Shown here piece after piece: positions 1 to 10,608 of a stretch of 64,000 bases of DNA. Position numbers and translations under genes: made by a program. Numbering within the stretch: position 1 is the first letter of the stretch; every line of letters starts with the position of its first letter. Below the pieces are notes generated by a model. It was not told the DNA's origin and did not search any database. It worked only from the letters and a program-made list of their open reading frames with translations. This stretch comes from Podospora comata (lineage: Eukaryota; Ascomycota; Sordariomycetes; Sordariales; Podosporaceae). Where the stretch lies: NCBI GenBank assembly GCA_017354895.1, contig CP071493.1, forward strand, positions 3,596,001 through 3,660,000. Direction: 5' to 3'.

Positions 1-321
1 CGCAAGGGCATCGACAGATACCGACCTGGCGCCAGTCGTTCGCGCAGCCCTATGCCCCCGAGACGTCGTGAAGGAGGTGGAGGTGGCCGGAGACAGGGCG
101 GGGGTGGCCGTCGGGAGCGTGGAGGTGGTAGACGTGACGACGGCGGGCGTGGCGGTGGTGAGAAGTCTGAGAGACGTCCAAAGAAGACTCAAGAGGAGTT
201 GGACGCCGAGATGGAGGATTACTTTGGCGGTGGTGGTGCTCAGCAGAACGATCCGGCTTCTGCTGCGAATGGTGCGGCGGCTCAGCAGCAGACTGACGGG
301 GACATTGACATGATTGAGTAG
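1..321 (+). CDS. yra1: Yra1/ALY-REF-like mRNA export factor, C-terminal part (5' truncated by window edge)
   Basis: The frame is open from base 1 and ends at the TGA/TAG-type stop at 319-321, so only the C-terminal ~106 residues are present. They consist of an RGG/RRD-rich basic tail (GGGGRR, RGGG repeats), then a KKTQEELDAEMEDYF segment, then an acidic Gln/Ala end. The TQEELDAEMEDYF motif is the conserved C-terminal box of the Yra1/Mlo3/ALYREF family, which couples mRNA processing to export by binding RNA and the Mex67 receptor in the nucleus. The RRM expected upstream lies outside the window. The gene name rests on this C-terminal box alone; another RGG-rich RNA-binding protein is possible but less likely. 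Confidence 0.7.
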   Translation, partial: RKGIDRYRPGASRSRSPMPPRRREGGGGGRRQGGGGRRERGGGRRDDGGRGGGEKSERRPKKTQEELDAEMEDYFGGGGAQQNDPASAANGAAAQQQTDGDIDMIE

Positions 322-948
322 ATCAGTCAGCGGGGGAATGATTGGTACACGGGATAGCATGGGATGGGGTTTTATAATCATAAGCAACTAAAGCGAAGTA
401 TGGATATCGCTGCTTGTTAGTACGCGCCAGCCTTTTTTTTTTTTTTTTTTTTTTGGCTGTTATTCTATAGGAACTCTACTCCTTTATCAAGCGTTGATGT
501 TTTGCGTCTTGGGTTGCTGCTGAGGTGTGGTGTTATATACGGCTCAAACTGCCAGAGCCATGGTGGTCGGTTCTGTACAGGATGCATGTTGTCAAAGGCC
601 AAGTTATTATCATTCAACAGCACGGTTTTTGAAGTACATGTAGGTGTACTAGACGAACTTTGTTTTACTGTGATCAGTCCAAAAGTTCACTGGACTAGAT
701 ATACAGGCAGACTTGTAGACGCGACAATACATTCTTGCCCGAGTTTTGAGTCGTAGCTGCCTTTTGCACTAAGCATTGAGAGCTGATGCAATATGAGCAC
801 GCAACCGCGGGGTTGTTTGATTCTTTCCCGTCCATCAATTACAAAGCCCTCCTCACTCACCAACCATCTAATATTTTCAGCCCTCAAGTTCCCTAAAACC
901 CTCACTTTATGAAAGTCTAAAACATATTTCAAGTATCTGAATCCTCCA
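322..948. other. 3' flank and intergenic spacer with a 22-nt poly(T) run
   Basis: No supported gene. A run of 22 T sits at 433-454, about 110 bp after the export-factor stop. The rest is unremarkable spacer and the 5' flank of the gene starting at 949. Confidence 0.6.
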
Positions 949-1958
949 ATGGCAGACCTCCCCGACTTTGACGCCCTCCGGGGCAGGCACCTCGGCCTAA
1001 TAGGGGTCATCTCCATGGGGGACATGGGAAGCGGGGTCGCGCGGTTGCTGATGGCGCATAATTATGCTGTGTTGACCAATGTTTCCGACAGGAGGTCTGT
1101 TCCTTTCCATTTTACGTGTCCTGTCCATATTGACACCTTCCCAGCGAGGACACCAAATCCCGCGCGCTCTCCGCCGGCGCCGTCCTCCTCCCCTCTGACG
1201 AGTTACTAGTCGACCACTCGGACCTCATCCTGTCCATTGTCCCCCCTGCCGAAGCCTACTCGACCGCGGAGAGGGTGGTGAAAGCGTGGGATAGGAAGGA
1301 GACGGAGCTGGTTTATGCTGATTTGAATGCTGTCTCCCCTTCTACCCTGCTGTCCATCTCCTCCCTTTTCACTGGTGTCAAATTCATCGACGGCTCCATC
1401 CTCGGCGGCCCCCCCTCTTTTGTCAATGGCCGTTGGACGAAACCGATCATCCCCACCTCCGGCCCGTTTTCTCTCTCGGATATCTTCCCTGGCCTCGGTG
1501 AGGTCCTCGGGGAAAAACAAATCTCCCCCGAACTAGGCCAGGCAAGCGGCCTGAAAATGGTCTTCGCCTCCTTATCAAAAGGTTACGCGGCCGTGGCACT
1601 CCAGTCAGTGACCACCGCTCACCAGTTGGGCGTCCTACCCGAACTATTGGAGTCGGTCAATGAACTCCAGGGTGAGGCAGCGGGGAAGAAACTGGAACAA
1701 GCTGTTACTGGGCTGGCTCCCAAGGCGGGCAGGTGGGTTAGGGAGATGGAGGAGATTGGAAAGACTCATAGGGAGAATGGAAATTGGGAAGAGTGGGAGG
1801 GGATTTTCGAGGCTGCGGCGAAGGTATATGAGCTTGTGGCGAAGGGGACGGTGTTGGGAGGGGAAAGGATTGGGAAGAGGGAAAGGGGGACGACGGTGGA
1901 GGGGGTTGCTGAGGCGGTGGGGGAGGGGTTGGGGAGGAGGAAGGAGAAGGAGGAATGA
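949..1958 (+). CDS. 6-phosphogluconate dehydrogenase-like NAD(P)-binding protein with DUF1932-type C-terminus
   Basis: Two exons, 949..1094 and 1145..1958, give 319 residues. The 50 bp intron (GTCTGT...CCAG) is required to join NVSDR to SEDTKSRALSAG in frame. Residues ~13-32 (LGLIGVISMGDMGSGVARLL) form the Rossmann nucleotide-binding loop, with GxxxxGxMG character typical of beta-hydroxyacid dehydrogenases and 6PGDH. IDGSILGGPP near the middle is the usual substrate-side motif of this family. The C-terminal half resembles the helical DUF1932 domain. The enzyme probably oxidises a small hydroxyacid; the substrate cannot be read from the sequence. The donor GTCTGT is weaker than the usual GTAAGT, but no other splice keeps the family match. 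The last 200 bp are strongly G-rich on the coding strand. Confidence 0.82.
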
Positions 1959-2191
1959 GAGGGGGAGGTGTGATATGGGCGAATGGACATGATGGGGGTG
2001 GTTCGATAGATGGCGGGGAGTTTGTCAAGTGCTCAAAGTTCAATCAAGACTACAAAAAACACTGCTTCGCTAATTTGAACTCCAGTTTCACAAACTGGTT
2101 TCTCTTCACATCCATGTGCATTGTTGGCAGACTCCATGTCTGTGTGGACTTGGGCAAAAAGAAAAACAAACGCTGGAAAATCAAACGCTGA

Positions 2192-2264
2192 TTGGCGGGC
2201 CAGGAGTCGAACCTGGGTCCTCGCTCAAACTTGGGAATGCAATAACCGCTATACTACCACGCCA
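2192..2264 (-). tRNA. tRNA gene, possibly tRNA-Gly(CCC); anticodon uncertain
   Basis: On the minus strand the sequence begins GGCGTGGTAGTATAGCGG and ends with a GGTTCGACTCC B box and CCCGCCA. A box (TAGTATAGCGG) and B box match the Pol III consensus exactly. The T arm is a perfect CCAGG/CCTGG stem with loop TTCGACT. The anticodon region reads TTCCCAA followed by GTTTG, suggesting anticodon CCC, but the anticodon stem pairs only if a very short insertion (about 5 nt) is assumed, and the acceptor stem carries one mismatch or bulge. It could be a functional tRNA-Gly with a tiny intron or a slightly degenerate copy. Confidence 0.7.
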
Positions 2265-2471
2265 CGGAAACTGGCTTTTGATTTCGGAATGCTAAAGGGC
2301 TGTCCAGTCTGGCCTGGGTTGTGCTAGGGCCAGAAGGGAAGACGTGGCGTTCCCGGAGCGGAGTCTCTTGAACTCTATCAAACGACGGACGGCTCTGGCC
2401 TGGCGCCACATGACGCGACCTCAAGGTTGAAGATGATATCGGTACAGTGTTGTCACATTGCACTGGGCATG

Positions 2472-4190
2472 TTATTCCTCACTCGCGTGAGATACCACAT
2501 AAGATTGTGGCGCGTCTAGCTTGGTCGTTATGGCGGCGTTCTCTTCCGAAGAGATGTAGACACCCTCTGAAGAGACAGCACCAAAGAGGTCGGGGAAAGT
2601 CTCCACCTCCTCTGACGTCTTCCCGCCAGATGTTCCAATGGCAAAGGTAGGGCGGTCAGAAGGCCAGGCCAGCTTTAGCCTTGTCTTTTCTGTTGGGGGG
2701 ATGGCCTCGGTGAAGAACTGGATGTAAGAGCCCGGCGTGACAATACCGCCGGTGGCATCCTCGCGCTTGAAAGACCGGATGAAGCTCTCCATGTCTTCGT
2801 GCTCTTCTCTTGCGTATCTTGTGTTTGGATCAAGTGACAGGAGGCCTTGCTTGAGACCCCAGCCGCCGCCGCCGCTGACTATTGACAAGAGTATCAGAGC
2901 CGTCAGTCGTGGCAGGAAAGGAGATAAAGACTTACGGATCTTGCGCAACTGGCACCCGGCAGCTATTAGCTCGTCCATGGCCTGCGAGGTTTGATGTACC
3001 AAGTCCCACTCGCTAGATGGATCATAGTTCTGCACGTCAAGGGGGTTTGGGATGGGAAACTGATCGACGGCACCCTCGGGCATGACCAAGGCCCAGACGC
3101 CTACAGGCCCACTATACGTCAGCTCGTCCGACTCGGAGTGCTCCAGGCGCTTCTTGAGAAGTGCGGGAATGATCGCCTCAAGTTCCTTGGACGCCGGCTC
3201 TGGCTTGACCCCCACCTCGACCTGTCGAAGGATGTTTCCCAGGCCGGCAACAATCTTGTGTGGGCGCGTGACTGGTACAAGTGCTGTGTACACGGTACTC
3301 GCCGAGGATTGATCGTACCCTGGAAGAAGGATAGTCTGTGTTGTCTTTTCGACACTGGCCGCCATGCTCAGGCCTTTTCGGGCCGCAGCGGGATCATGGC
3401 GCCATTTGCTCGCAAAAAGAGCGTGGGACTTCCCGGTGGTAAAGATGGTATTGGCAAGAGGGACCGTGACCTGGAGAGGCTCTGCTTTTGGTTGGAGCCC
3501 AGGGAGACGGAGCTCGAGGAAGGACGGTTGCTGTGAAGGTGAGAAGGTCTGGTTGCTCCCGACTTCCCACAGACCGGGGAGCACCCGGGTAGAACTTCCG
3601 CGCAAAACAGACAAACCCTCGGAAGAACTTGGAGCGCCCTGAAACCGTGGAACTTCATCCACCGCCGCACTCAAGACGCTGAGCTCCTTCCCCGTCTCAT
3701 CAGAGGTCGTAGCCTCGAGCAGCCCAGCCATAAACGCCTGATCCTCCAGCCAAGGGGCTAGTGACCTGGACACAAGAACCACAGCAGCGTCATCCGTCGA
3801 CGAGACGCGCAAGCTCTGAGCAACAGCAGAAATGACTCTTTTCTGGAAAAGAGCGGTCGTGAGTGGTTAGCCCTGTTGTCCTTGTACCATCGGGCTTGCG
3901 TAATCGTAACTACTCACCTTCAACTCGGCTGTTGACATGGAGGAGGACAACTCTAATGAGCCAAGGCCAACAGTGACACACTTGTGCCTGGCCAGCAGGC
4001 TCTGTATCATCCGTCTTTGCTGACCGATATTATGACAGCCATGATGACTCTTGTGGCTGCTGCTGATGTGACTGTGGCCATGAGTGACATAAACAACGCG
4101 TCGTCCAGGAAAAGACGACGACAGAGCCCTCCCCCCTATTACTCCCCCACCACAACCCGCTACCCGTCGGAGAAAATTAGCCGGCAGCAT
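2472..4190 (-). CDS. Conserved fungal protein, probable FIST-type domain, likely mitochondrial
   Basis: Three exons on the minus strand, 4190..3918, 3842..2936 and 2878..2472, give 528 residues. The first intron is GTGAGT...CCAG (75 bp). The second is GTAAGT...AATAG and is 57 bp, a multiple of three without stops, so it is easy to miss; removing it restores RKILSGGGGWGLKQGLLSLD. The start is the ATG at 4190, which opens a basic, Ser-rich N-terminus (MLPANFLRRVAG...) like a mitochondrial presequence; upstream in-frame codons look non-coding. A His-rich stretch (THGHSH...SHHGCH) follows. ANTIFTTGKS, ALVPVTRPHKIVAGLGNILRQ and the GGGGWGLKQG segment recall fungal proteins annotated as FIST-domain, a ligand-sensing domain. 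That family call is from memory and tentative. Its biochemical role is unknown. Confidence 0.6.
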
Positions 4191-4362
4191 TGTGTCCCTC
4201 ACCGTACCATCTCTCACGGGCGGGATTCCACAGAATCGAGAGACAGAAAATAGACCGAAGGTGGTGGTGTGGTTCGATCGAGGTGGTGGTGGTCGTTCAA
4301 CAAGAGAGCAGCACACAAAATGGTCACCAAAATCCCAGTTGATCATAGCTTCCATGCAGTAC

Positions 4363-4375
4363 AACCCTAACCCTT
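4363..4375 (-). promoter_or_regulatory. Doubled telobox (AACCCTAACCC)
   Basis: AACCCTAACCCTT lies about 175 bp upstream of the FIST-like start at 4190. It matches two telomere-like TTAGGG units, the recognition sequence of Tbf1/Taz-type Myb proteins, which in yeasts also activate housekeeping promoters. Confidence 0.45.
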
Positions 4376-4630
4376 TGTCAGCGAAGGGCAGAACCACTTA
4401 CCACCGCTGCCCAGCCAGTGACATCATCTCTTCTTGACCAGCCAGCAATTGACGATCCTGATCATATGCTCTCAAGTTTTCCAAACAAAAGAGGCATATC
4501 ACAATGTAAATTTTGTACTCACCGCGCAATTTAACTCCATGTTTTTGTCCTCACCGCCTCGAAATCAAGGCTCACTTGTGCCTTTGTGAAAGTGTAACTC
4601 AACACCACCATCTCTCACCCAAGAACCCAG

Positions 4631-4638
4631 CTATAAAA
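4631..4638 (+). promoter_or_regulatory. TATA-like element of the small acidic-protein gene
   Basis: CTATAAAA lies about 120 bp before the ATG at 4754 and is followed by a C/T-rich leader, the usual arrangement for strongly transcribed fungal genes. Confidence 0.45.
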
Positions 4639-4753
4639 CCACCTATTCACTTCCCCCATCACCCACCTCTCCTTCCTCCCAGACATCATCTCATCAACTA
4701 TCTTACTCAGCCTTGCATCTTTTAGCAACAAACCAACTCAAACAACTTTGAAA

Positions 4754-5029
4754 ATGGCAACCAACTCCTCCCGCGGCAACCCGATCGGCGCCCGCGACGG
4801 CCCCAAGACCTCCACCGGCGCAGAGGTGCCCCCGGTCGGGGAGGACACGAAGCAAGACCTCGCCGAGACCTCCACCGCCGAGGCCACCGGCGAGCACGTC
4901 CCCGGTCAGGATCCCACTGTCGAGGCTGGAACGACAGAAGAGGGGGCTGCTGCTGCTGCTGCTGTTCCTGCTGAAGCTGCTGCGGAGGAGGGTGAGCAGG
5001 AGGAGACGAAGAGCAAGAAGAAGCATTGA
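4754..5029 (+). CDS. Small Ala/Glu-rich acidic protein, unknown
   Basis: A single exon of 91 residues starts at ATG 4754 (MATNSSRGNPIGARDG). It is disordered and low in complexity: Thr/Ser/Pro-rich in the first half, then Ala/Glu-rich (EEGAAAAAAV, EAAAEEGEQEE), ending in a basic KSKKKH tail. There is no signal peptide, membrane segment or Cys. Coding character is supported by mostly C-ending codons in the first half, a clean TATA-like box and a CT-rich leader. I do not recognise the family; it could be a chaperone-like or stress-induced disordered protein. The basic tail could act as a nuclear or nucleic-acid-binding signal, but that is inference. Confidence 0.6.
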   Translation: MATNSSRGNPIGARDGPKTSTGAEVPPVGEDTKQDLAETSTAEATGEHVPGQDPTVEAGTTEEGAAAAAAVPAEAAAEEGEQEETKSKKKH

Positions 5030-6533
5030 GTTTTGTGGGAGGGGGCGGCGTCGGCAGGGGGGTTTGCAGGGGATGTGGAGATAAGGGGTGGTGAGGGATG
5101 ATGATGATGATGATGGGGGGACATTCGTTTAGTTTCTTGCTCCAAGTTTACTTTGCACTTGATTTTGGGGAGGGAACTAACTGAATTGGAGTCACTCGTT
5201 CTGAAATCACTGTTTTATGATGAGATGTGGTGATGTTTGTTGTGTCGTAATATATTGTGTGTAAAAGACTTGATGTGGTGAGTGTCTGCTGAAACTTCTG
5301 AAAGATGATACTTGCTGATTGGCCGAGTCACGCAAAATGTTGGTGTCTTCCACTAACTCTTATGAACTCCAGATTTATATTGCAATTCTTACTTCACATC
5401 CCTTACAATGACCAATAGCACCAGCTCTGTCTGCCACCCATGTCCCACTTACTTGTCAATATCAAGAGTCAAACAGCACCTCATATATACCATTGAGCTG
5501 TAAGATTATGAGAAGAAAGCGCGATTATAAAACAGGGGACAGCTGTGACATTGACGGCTGTGAAAGATGACTGTGAAAGAGATATATAGCTGTGAAAAAG
5601 AAGCTGCAAAAAAAGTAACTATGAAAAAAAGTAGCTGTCAAAATGTGGTTGTGAAAATGGATAGCTAGGAAAATGTATAGCTGGGGAAATGGATATCTGG
5701 GAAAATGGATATCTGGGAAAATAGATAGCTAGGAAAAGATGTAGGTGTGAAAAGAGTAGGTGTGAAAAAGTAGCCGTGAGAAGTGGTTGTGAAAGAAACA
5801 GGTAGCTGTGAAATGATTGCTGTGAAAAAAACAACCGGGAAAAGTAGCTGTGAAATATAAGGTGTGAAAGAACAATGGCGATGAAGATATACCTGTGAAA
5901 AATTAGCCGTGAAAGAATAGCTATGAAAAAGTCCATGTTAAAATGTAGCTGTGAAGATACGGCTGTGAAATTGTAGGTGAGCAAATAAGTGCAAAATAGT
6001 TGGATACCTTGCTGTGAAAAAGGAGTTGCAGAAAGGTAGTTGTAATGGAGATAGCTGTGAAAAGAGATTGTGGGAGAGACAAGTAGCTGTCAAAACAACC
6101 TTTGACAACTACTTAAGAGTCAATCGTTGCATGTAACCATGAAGCATTGAAGATATGAAGACACAGATTTTTGTGAAATAGCAGTCCTCGTAGACAGCAT
6201 CAAGATCTCCAAACAACAGCTTGCCTTCAAATATCTCCTTCACTGGTCACAAGATTGGTTTTCGTCTTTCTCTTGATGTATGGGAGCATACGACTCCAAC
6301 AAAGCACTCACTCACCCAAAACCCACAGAAACAGTCATATCAAGTCCACATTAGTAGTCATTTCATTACCCTCCGCCTTCCCTTTCCTATCCAACCTTGT
6401 ACCCTGTCCTGTTAACCAGCAACCCTCCTTCATCAAATAAACACAAAGAAGCCCCCCTGCTATATGCCCTATCAAACGCATTCCCACATATCTACCCTTC
6501 ATACCCCAACTGATATATATCCCATCCCATCCA
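5030..6533. other. Intergenic region: (GAT)n, minisatellite and AT-rich flank
   Basis: No supported gene. A GAT microsatellite lies at 5097-5115 just after the small gene. The minisatellite at 5541-6095 is described separately. The last 400 bp are the 3' flank of the F-box gene. A long minus-strand frame at 5619-5984 exists only because the repeat lacks stops in that frame. Confidence 0.6.
5541..6095. repeat. Degenerate minisatellite, core TAGCTGTGAAAA
   Basis: About 550 bp are built from a drifting 11-18 bp unit with core (T)AGCTGTGAAAA. More than a dozen exact TGTGAAA cores occur, with variants such as AGCTAGGAAAA, ATATCTGGGAAAA and TAGGTGTGAAAA. Two adjacent units near 5691-5715 (GGATATCTGGGAAAAT) are nearly identical, which shows recent local duplication. 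On the minus strand the unit reads TTTTCACAGCTA. Confidence 0.85.
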
Positions 6534-9500
6534 TCACATTACTACACACTTCTTATCCTTCTCCTTCCCCCCTTGCCCTTGACCCTGCCCCCTCTGCCAA
6601 GTAACATTATTCCCCTCAACATTCGTCCACGCAACCGTACTCATCGCATCCATCTCTTGCTTCTTTTTCCCCCTCCCCCTTCTACTCTTACTCCTAACCG
6701 TCATCCCACTCCACCCCCTCTTCTTCGCATCAGCAATGTTCTTGGCCGCCGACCTCTCTGCTCTACTCGGCTTCCTATTCAGACTCGGCACCCTCCTCGC
6801 AAACCCACTCAACCCCCCACCACTCGACGACCCCGGCACAGGGGGCGGATGATTCAAAAACTGATGCTGATGTTGCTGCTGCTGCTGTTGCCCGTTATCT
6901 GACAAACTGAAAATAGTATCCAACCTCTCCGGCACCTGCCGTGGCATAAGTATGGACGACTGCGTGACAGGCCTAGGATGCCTCGGCACCGGCGCCAAAA
7001 TCGGCGTCTCCGCCCTTTGTTGAGTTGACGAAAACGACCCAGGCGCATCAAATGCCCCCTGAACCCCCCTTGGCGTCGAAATAATAAGCGGCATGTCCTC
7101 CTGAGGCTGCTGCTGAACCAAAGGCCCCGAGGTAACAATATCCGACGGCCTCCTCGGCTGGGGCTCATGAATCGTAGCGCGGGAGTGACACGGTCGATGA
7201 TACGGCGGTGAACCGCCACCGCCTCCTCCCTGCAAGGGGAAAGAATAATGTTGCTGCTGTGATACAGGTCGTTGGTACGAGGTCCTCCTCCACGGCTGCT
7301 GAGGTTGCGGCAGATGCTCATCCATAGTCATGGCAGGGTGGGCAGAATGTGGGCCTGCCACCGCCACGGGAGCACGCGGTGGCAGCTGAAAGTGGCCAGA
7401 GAACCGATGGTTACCGTTCCCAAGATTCGAGATCTGATCGGGCCGGGGCAGAGGCGGGAACGACCGAGACATAGTACCGTCGGTCCCGTTGCCAGGAACA
7501 GGAGCCGAGTACGGGTAGCCGTCGGATACAGCAGCCGTGTTAATTGGTACTGGCTGCGTTGGCCAGGTCCTCGAGACGGACAAGCGTCTCACAGCTGGGG
7601 GTTCCTCCGACGCAACTACTGGTCGGTGACTCGGTGGCACCAATGCATTGGTGACCGACGAGGACGACGCCATAGTCGTCTCACTAGCCCCTGGAAGGCC
7701 CGTTTCTGGAGAAACACGAGCAGCTTGACCGGCAAAGGGGCTGGGACCGGAACCGGCAAAGTCCCCTTGACTGGCCGTGGGAGGTGACACAAACAACATG
7801 CTGGCTCGAACGGGTGGCGACGGATCGTTCTCTGCCGGGCTGCCACTAGGTTCTCGGGATACATGTTGCCTTACCGGTGCCAGAGCAGGCGAGTCTGGCG
7901 GTGAAACATCATAGATGTTGTCACCATCTAGGAAGCGTGAGCTGCTGGAACCTGGCCGCACAACGGGATTTTGCACCGAAAGCGACCCCGAGCTGCTGTT
8001 TCGTTCGTAAGAGGCCATGATTCGAGGAGGTGGCGGCAGTGGTGAGCCCATAATGCCTGCCGGGAGAGCCGGTACCGGCGGGATTATATCTAGCGATGGA
8101 AGTGGTGGGACAGGGGGAACGGGCGGGTTTGGCGAAGAATGACGATTATTGGTAGTGGTGGTGACAGTCTGGCTGCGACGGGGCTGGAACATAGAGGCTG
8201 ACGACATGCGTGCAGCTTGCCTGTCTGCTGTGTCGACCTGTAGCTTGCCGTCATGGGTCTGAACACCGGCACCGGCAGGCAAAACGGCCGTGTGTCGAAG
8301 GAAAGCTGGGAGGTCGCCGGGGTCTTCTTTCTGGTACGGTGGTGGTGGAGGAACCCAGTTGTCCGCATCACTCTCATGGGGATGCTCAGCTCGACCATCA
8401 GCTCTGCGATATTCGACCGGTCCTGCGGCTGCTTGTTGTGGCTGCAACCGGCGGTTGTTGGCAGCGGCGGTAGCCGCACGGCGAAGAGTTGTCCCTGAGC
8501 GCGGATCTCCTTGGGAATAGGGCGCATCGAGGGCCTCTTGTTCTTCGAGCATAGATTCTGTCTCTCCGCCTTCATCGACTGTCGACGGTGGACCATTGCG
8601 GCGAGGTAGGATGGTACCTACTCGACGAGGAACCAAGGGGTCATCCTCATCTTCCTTTTGTGTTGAAGAGGAGGGCTGGGTAGGCAACGGTGGTGGGCGA
8701 GGAGCAGCAGTTGTTGCGCTGCGCATGACAGTAGACACAGCCCTGCTGCCCCTTTTCTGAGCGACAGTCCTCCGACGAACGATGGCCACTTCGGTCTCCA
8801 TATCACGATGCTCTTCCTCCAACACTTCGGGCTCCCTCGTTCCTACGTCGATGGTAAACTCCTTGATAACCCCGTTGGTTACGCTGTAGTCGAAGTCGAG
8901 AAGAGTGATCCGGCCGCCATCTACAAAATCGATGCCCTCCTCGTCCGTGACAGAAATATTAGGCGTGACGCCACGGGCAGTGATTACCAATCGCTCTTTT
9001 ATGCACGAGTCTGCAAAATCGGCCACGAACTTGACAGTGCTTACACCTTCGAGCTCAGCAATCTTGTATCCTCCCACAAACGTGTTGCGCAGTTTGTCGC
9101 ATAGAATCTGCCATTGGGGCACCCGAGCCTCATTCTCCTGAACCCGTGAAGCTGCCCGCATCGATGGACCACTATTTCGTCGTAGAAGCCCACCATTGCC
9201 CGAGTTGTTCTCCGCAGCCGCACTGGTGGTATCCGGCACGGCGTCAAGGTCCTCAGGAACACCATACAGCCAGATATCCTTCCCCTGAAAGCCTGCCGAA
9301 ACCAGCTCTCCATAATAAGAGGCAGCCGGGAGTGTACATGGAATGAGCCTGGTCTGCGATTCGGTATTGGGAACTGGCCCTGTGAAATAGGTTGTGCCGT
9401 TCCTCAGATCGTCAATACGCACGGCCCGGAAGGTCTCGAAACTACGGTCGTAGGTAAAAGTCCATGCTGCTTCCTCGTATTTCCCATTCTGCAACAAGAC

Positions 9501-10608
9501 GGCGTGACTGCAATCCCGACTGGTGTTGGGAAACAAGATCGATGTCGTCCACAAAGCGCTGATATCATCGGACTCCATATGGCTTCCGGGGTCGTAGTAA
9601 GGTGCTGTCAGTATCACGGTATTCGGTTGGGATGAGTGAACTGTCGTCCCAAGAATTTGAGTTCCGTCAAACGAAAAGGTCAAAGCATCGACGCCATCAC
9701 ACTTGACAGCTCTCCGGTCGGTGGCCATGGCGGTCTGGTTCAGCGAAGAGACCTCGATTCCACCTTCGTAAGCGGCCGCTAGTACTGACCCGCATGGTGA
9801 CAAGGCGATGGCGCGTGGGCTGTGGTCTAAAATCATGGAGTGCGTTCGCTTTGGTGGTGACTGCGTTAGGTCGTAGATGTCCACTTGCATTTCCGTCAAT
9901 AGCACCGCGAGCATTGTCCCCTGATCATTGATACATGTCGCCGCTGGCCGCCTCAGAATCTTGAATTCTCTTGTTACTGCAATCTCGGCGCCTCTGACAT
10001 CAACAACATGTATTCTGGAAGAGTTATAAGCCAAGATGTGATGGCCTTTTGGTGAGGCACTGAATTGGATGCCCTCGCCTCCGGGGCAGGACGATGAGCT
10101 GATGGAGTTGGATATGACCTTGATGACGGTCTCATTGGGGCGCAGGTACGCTTCGAAGAGGTTGCGCTTCACCTCTTTTGCAAACTGTCGTTTGAGTTTT
10201 GGCAGGTCATCTTCGCTATCGACCTTGACTGGGCCACTGTGGCTCATGGCATACGAGGGACAGTTTGACAAGTGATGGGCATAGAGATGCGCCTGCTGGG
10301 CCACGCTTCTCCATTTCGAGTTGAGCAGAGCCAGCGACGCGAATCCATTCGGGTCAGTCTCCTGCAGAATTCTAGCGCGGTCATGTTAGACGCTACAAAC
10401 ACACGCAAAGGCGGACTGGGCATAGGGGGCGATTTCACGAAGTAGGAAAAGACTAAACACACTGTTGGATAATCTCGTCGGGTAGGCGTTCAAAGGCGGA
10501 CGGTTCGTCATCCTCGTCATCGATGATGGCGTCGGTAATAATGATGGGCTTCTTCTCTATCGAAAGCCGGCGGCCATCGCCCGTGTCCCCCGAGTCGTCG
10601 ATCTCCAT
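6534..10608 (-). CDS. Long F-box protein with WD-like repeat region and C-terminal CaaX (CVVM) box
   Basis: Two exons, 10608..10463 and 10371..6534, give 1327 residues; the 91 bp intron (GTGTGT...CTAG) splits a Gln codon inside the F-box. Residues ~40-85 (RLPDEIIQQILQETDP then LLNSKWRSVAQQA) form an F-box, the Skp1-binding module of SCF ubiquitin ligases. Residues ~110-380 hold repeated beta-strand units like a divergent WD40 propeller (ASPKGHHILAYNSSRIHVVDV, ALSPCGSVLAAAYEGGIEV). The middle ~700 residues are Pro/Ser/Gln-rich and disordered, including a Gln/His run. A basic region (KSRRGRGKKK) precedes the end, and the last four residues are Cys-Val-Val-Met, a textbook farnesylation CaaX signal. 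Inference: a membrane-tethered SCF substrate receptor. There is no sign of a frameshift. Confidence 0.82.

Larger units (their letters stand above)
4191..4753. other. Divergent promoter region between the FIST-like gene and the small acidic-protein gene
   Basis: No gene seen. It holds a doubled telobox at 4363-4375 (upstream of the minus-strand gene), a TATA-like element CTATAAAA at 4631-4638, and a C-rich pyrimidine stretch before the ATG at 4754. Confidence 0.6.

Noticed and set aside
5619-5984. 121-codon minus-strand frame
   Set aside because: It is a by-product of the minisatellite, which lacks stops in that frame; the protein is a repeat of HSYL/SQPL-like strings.
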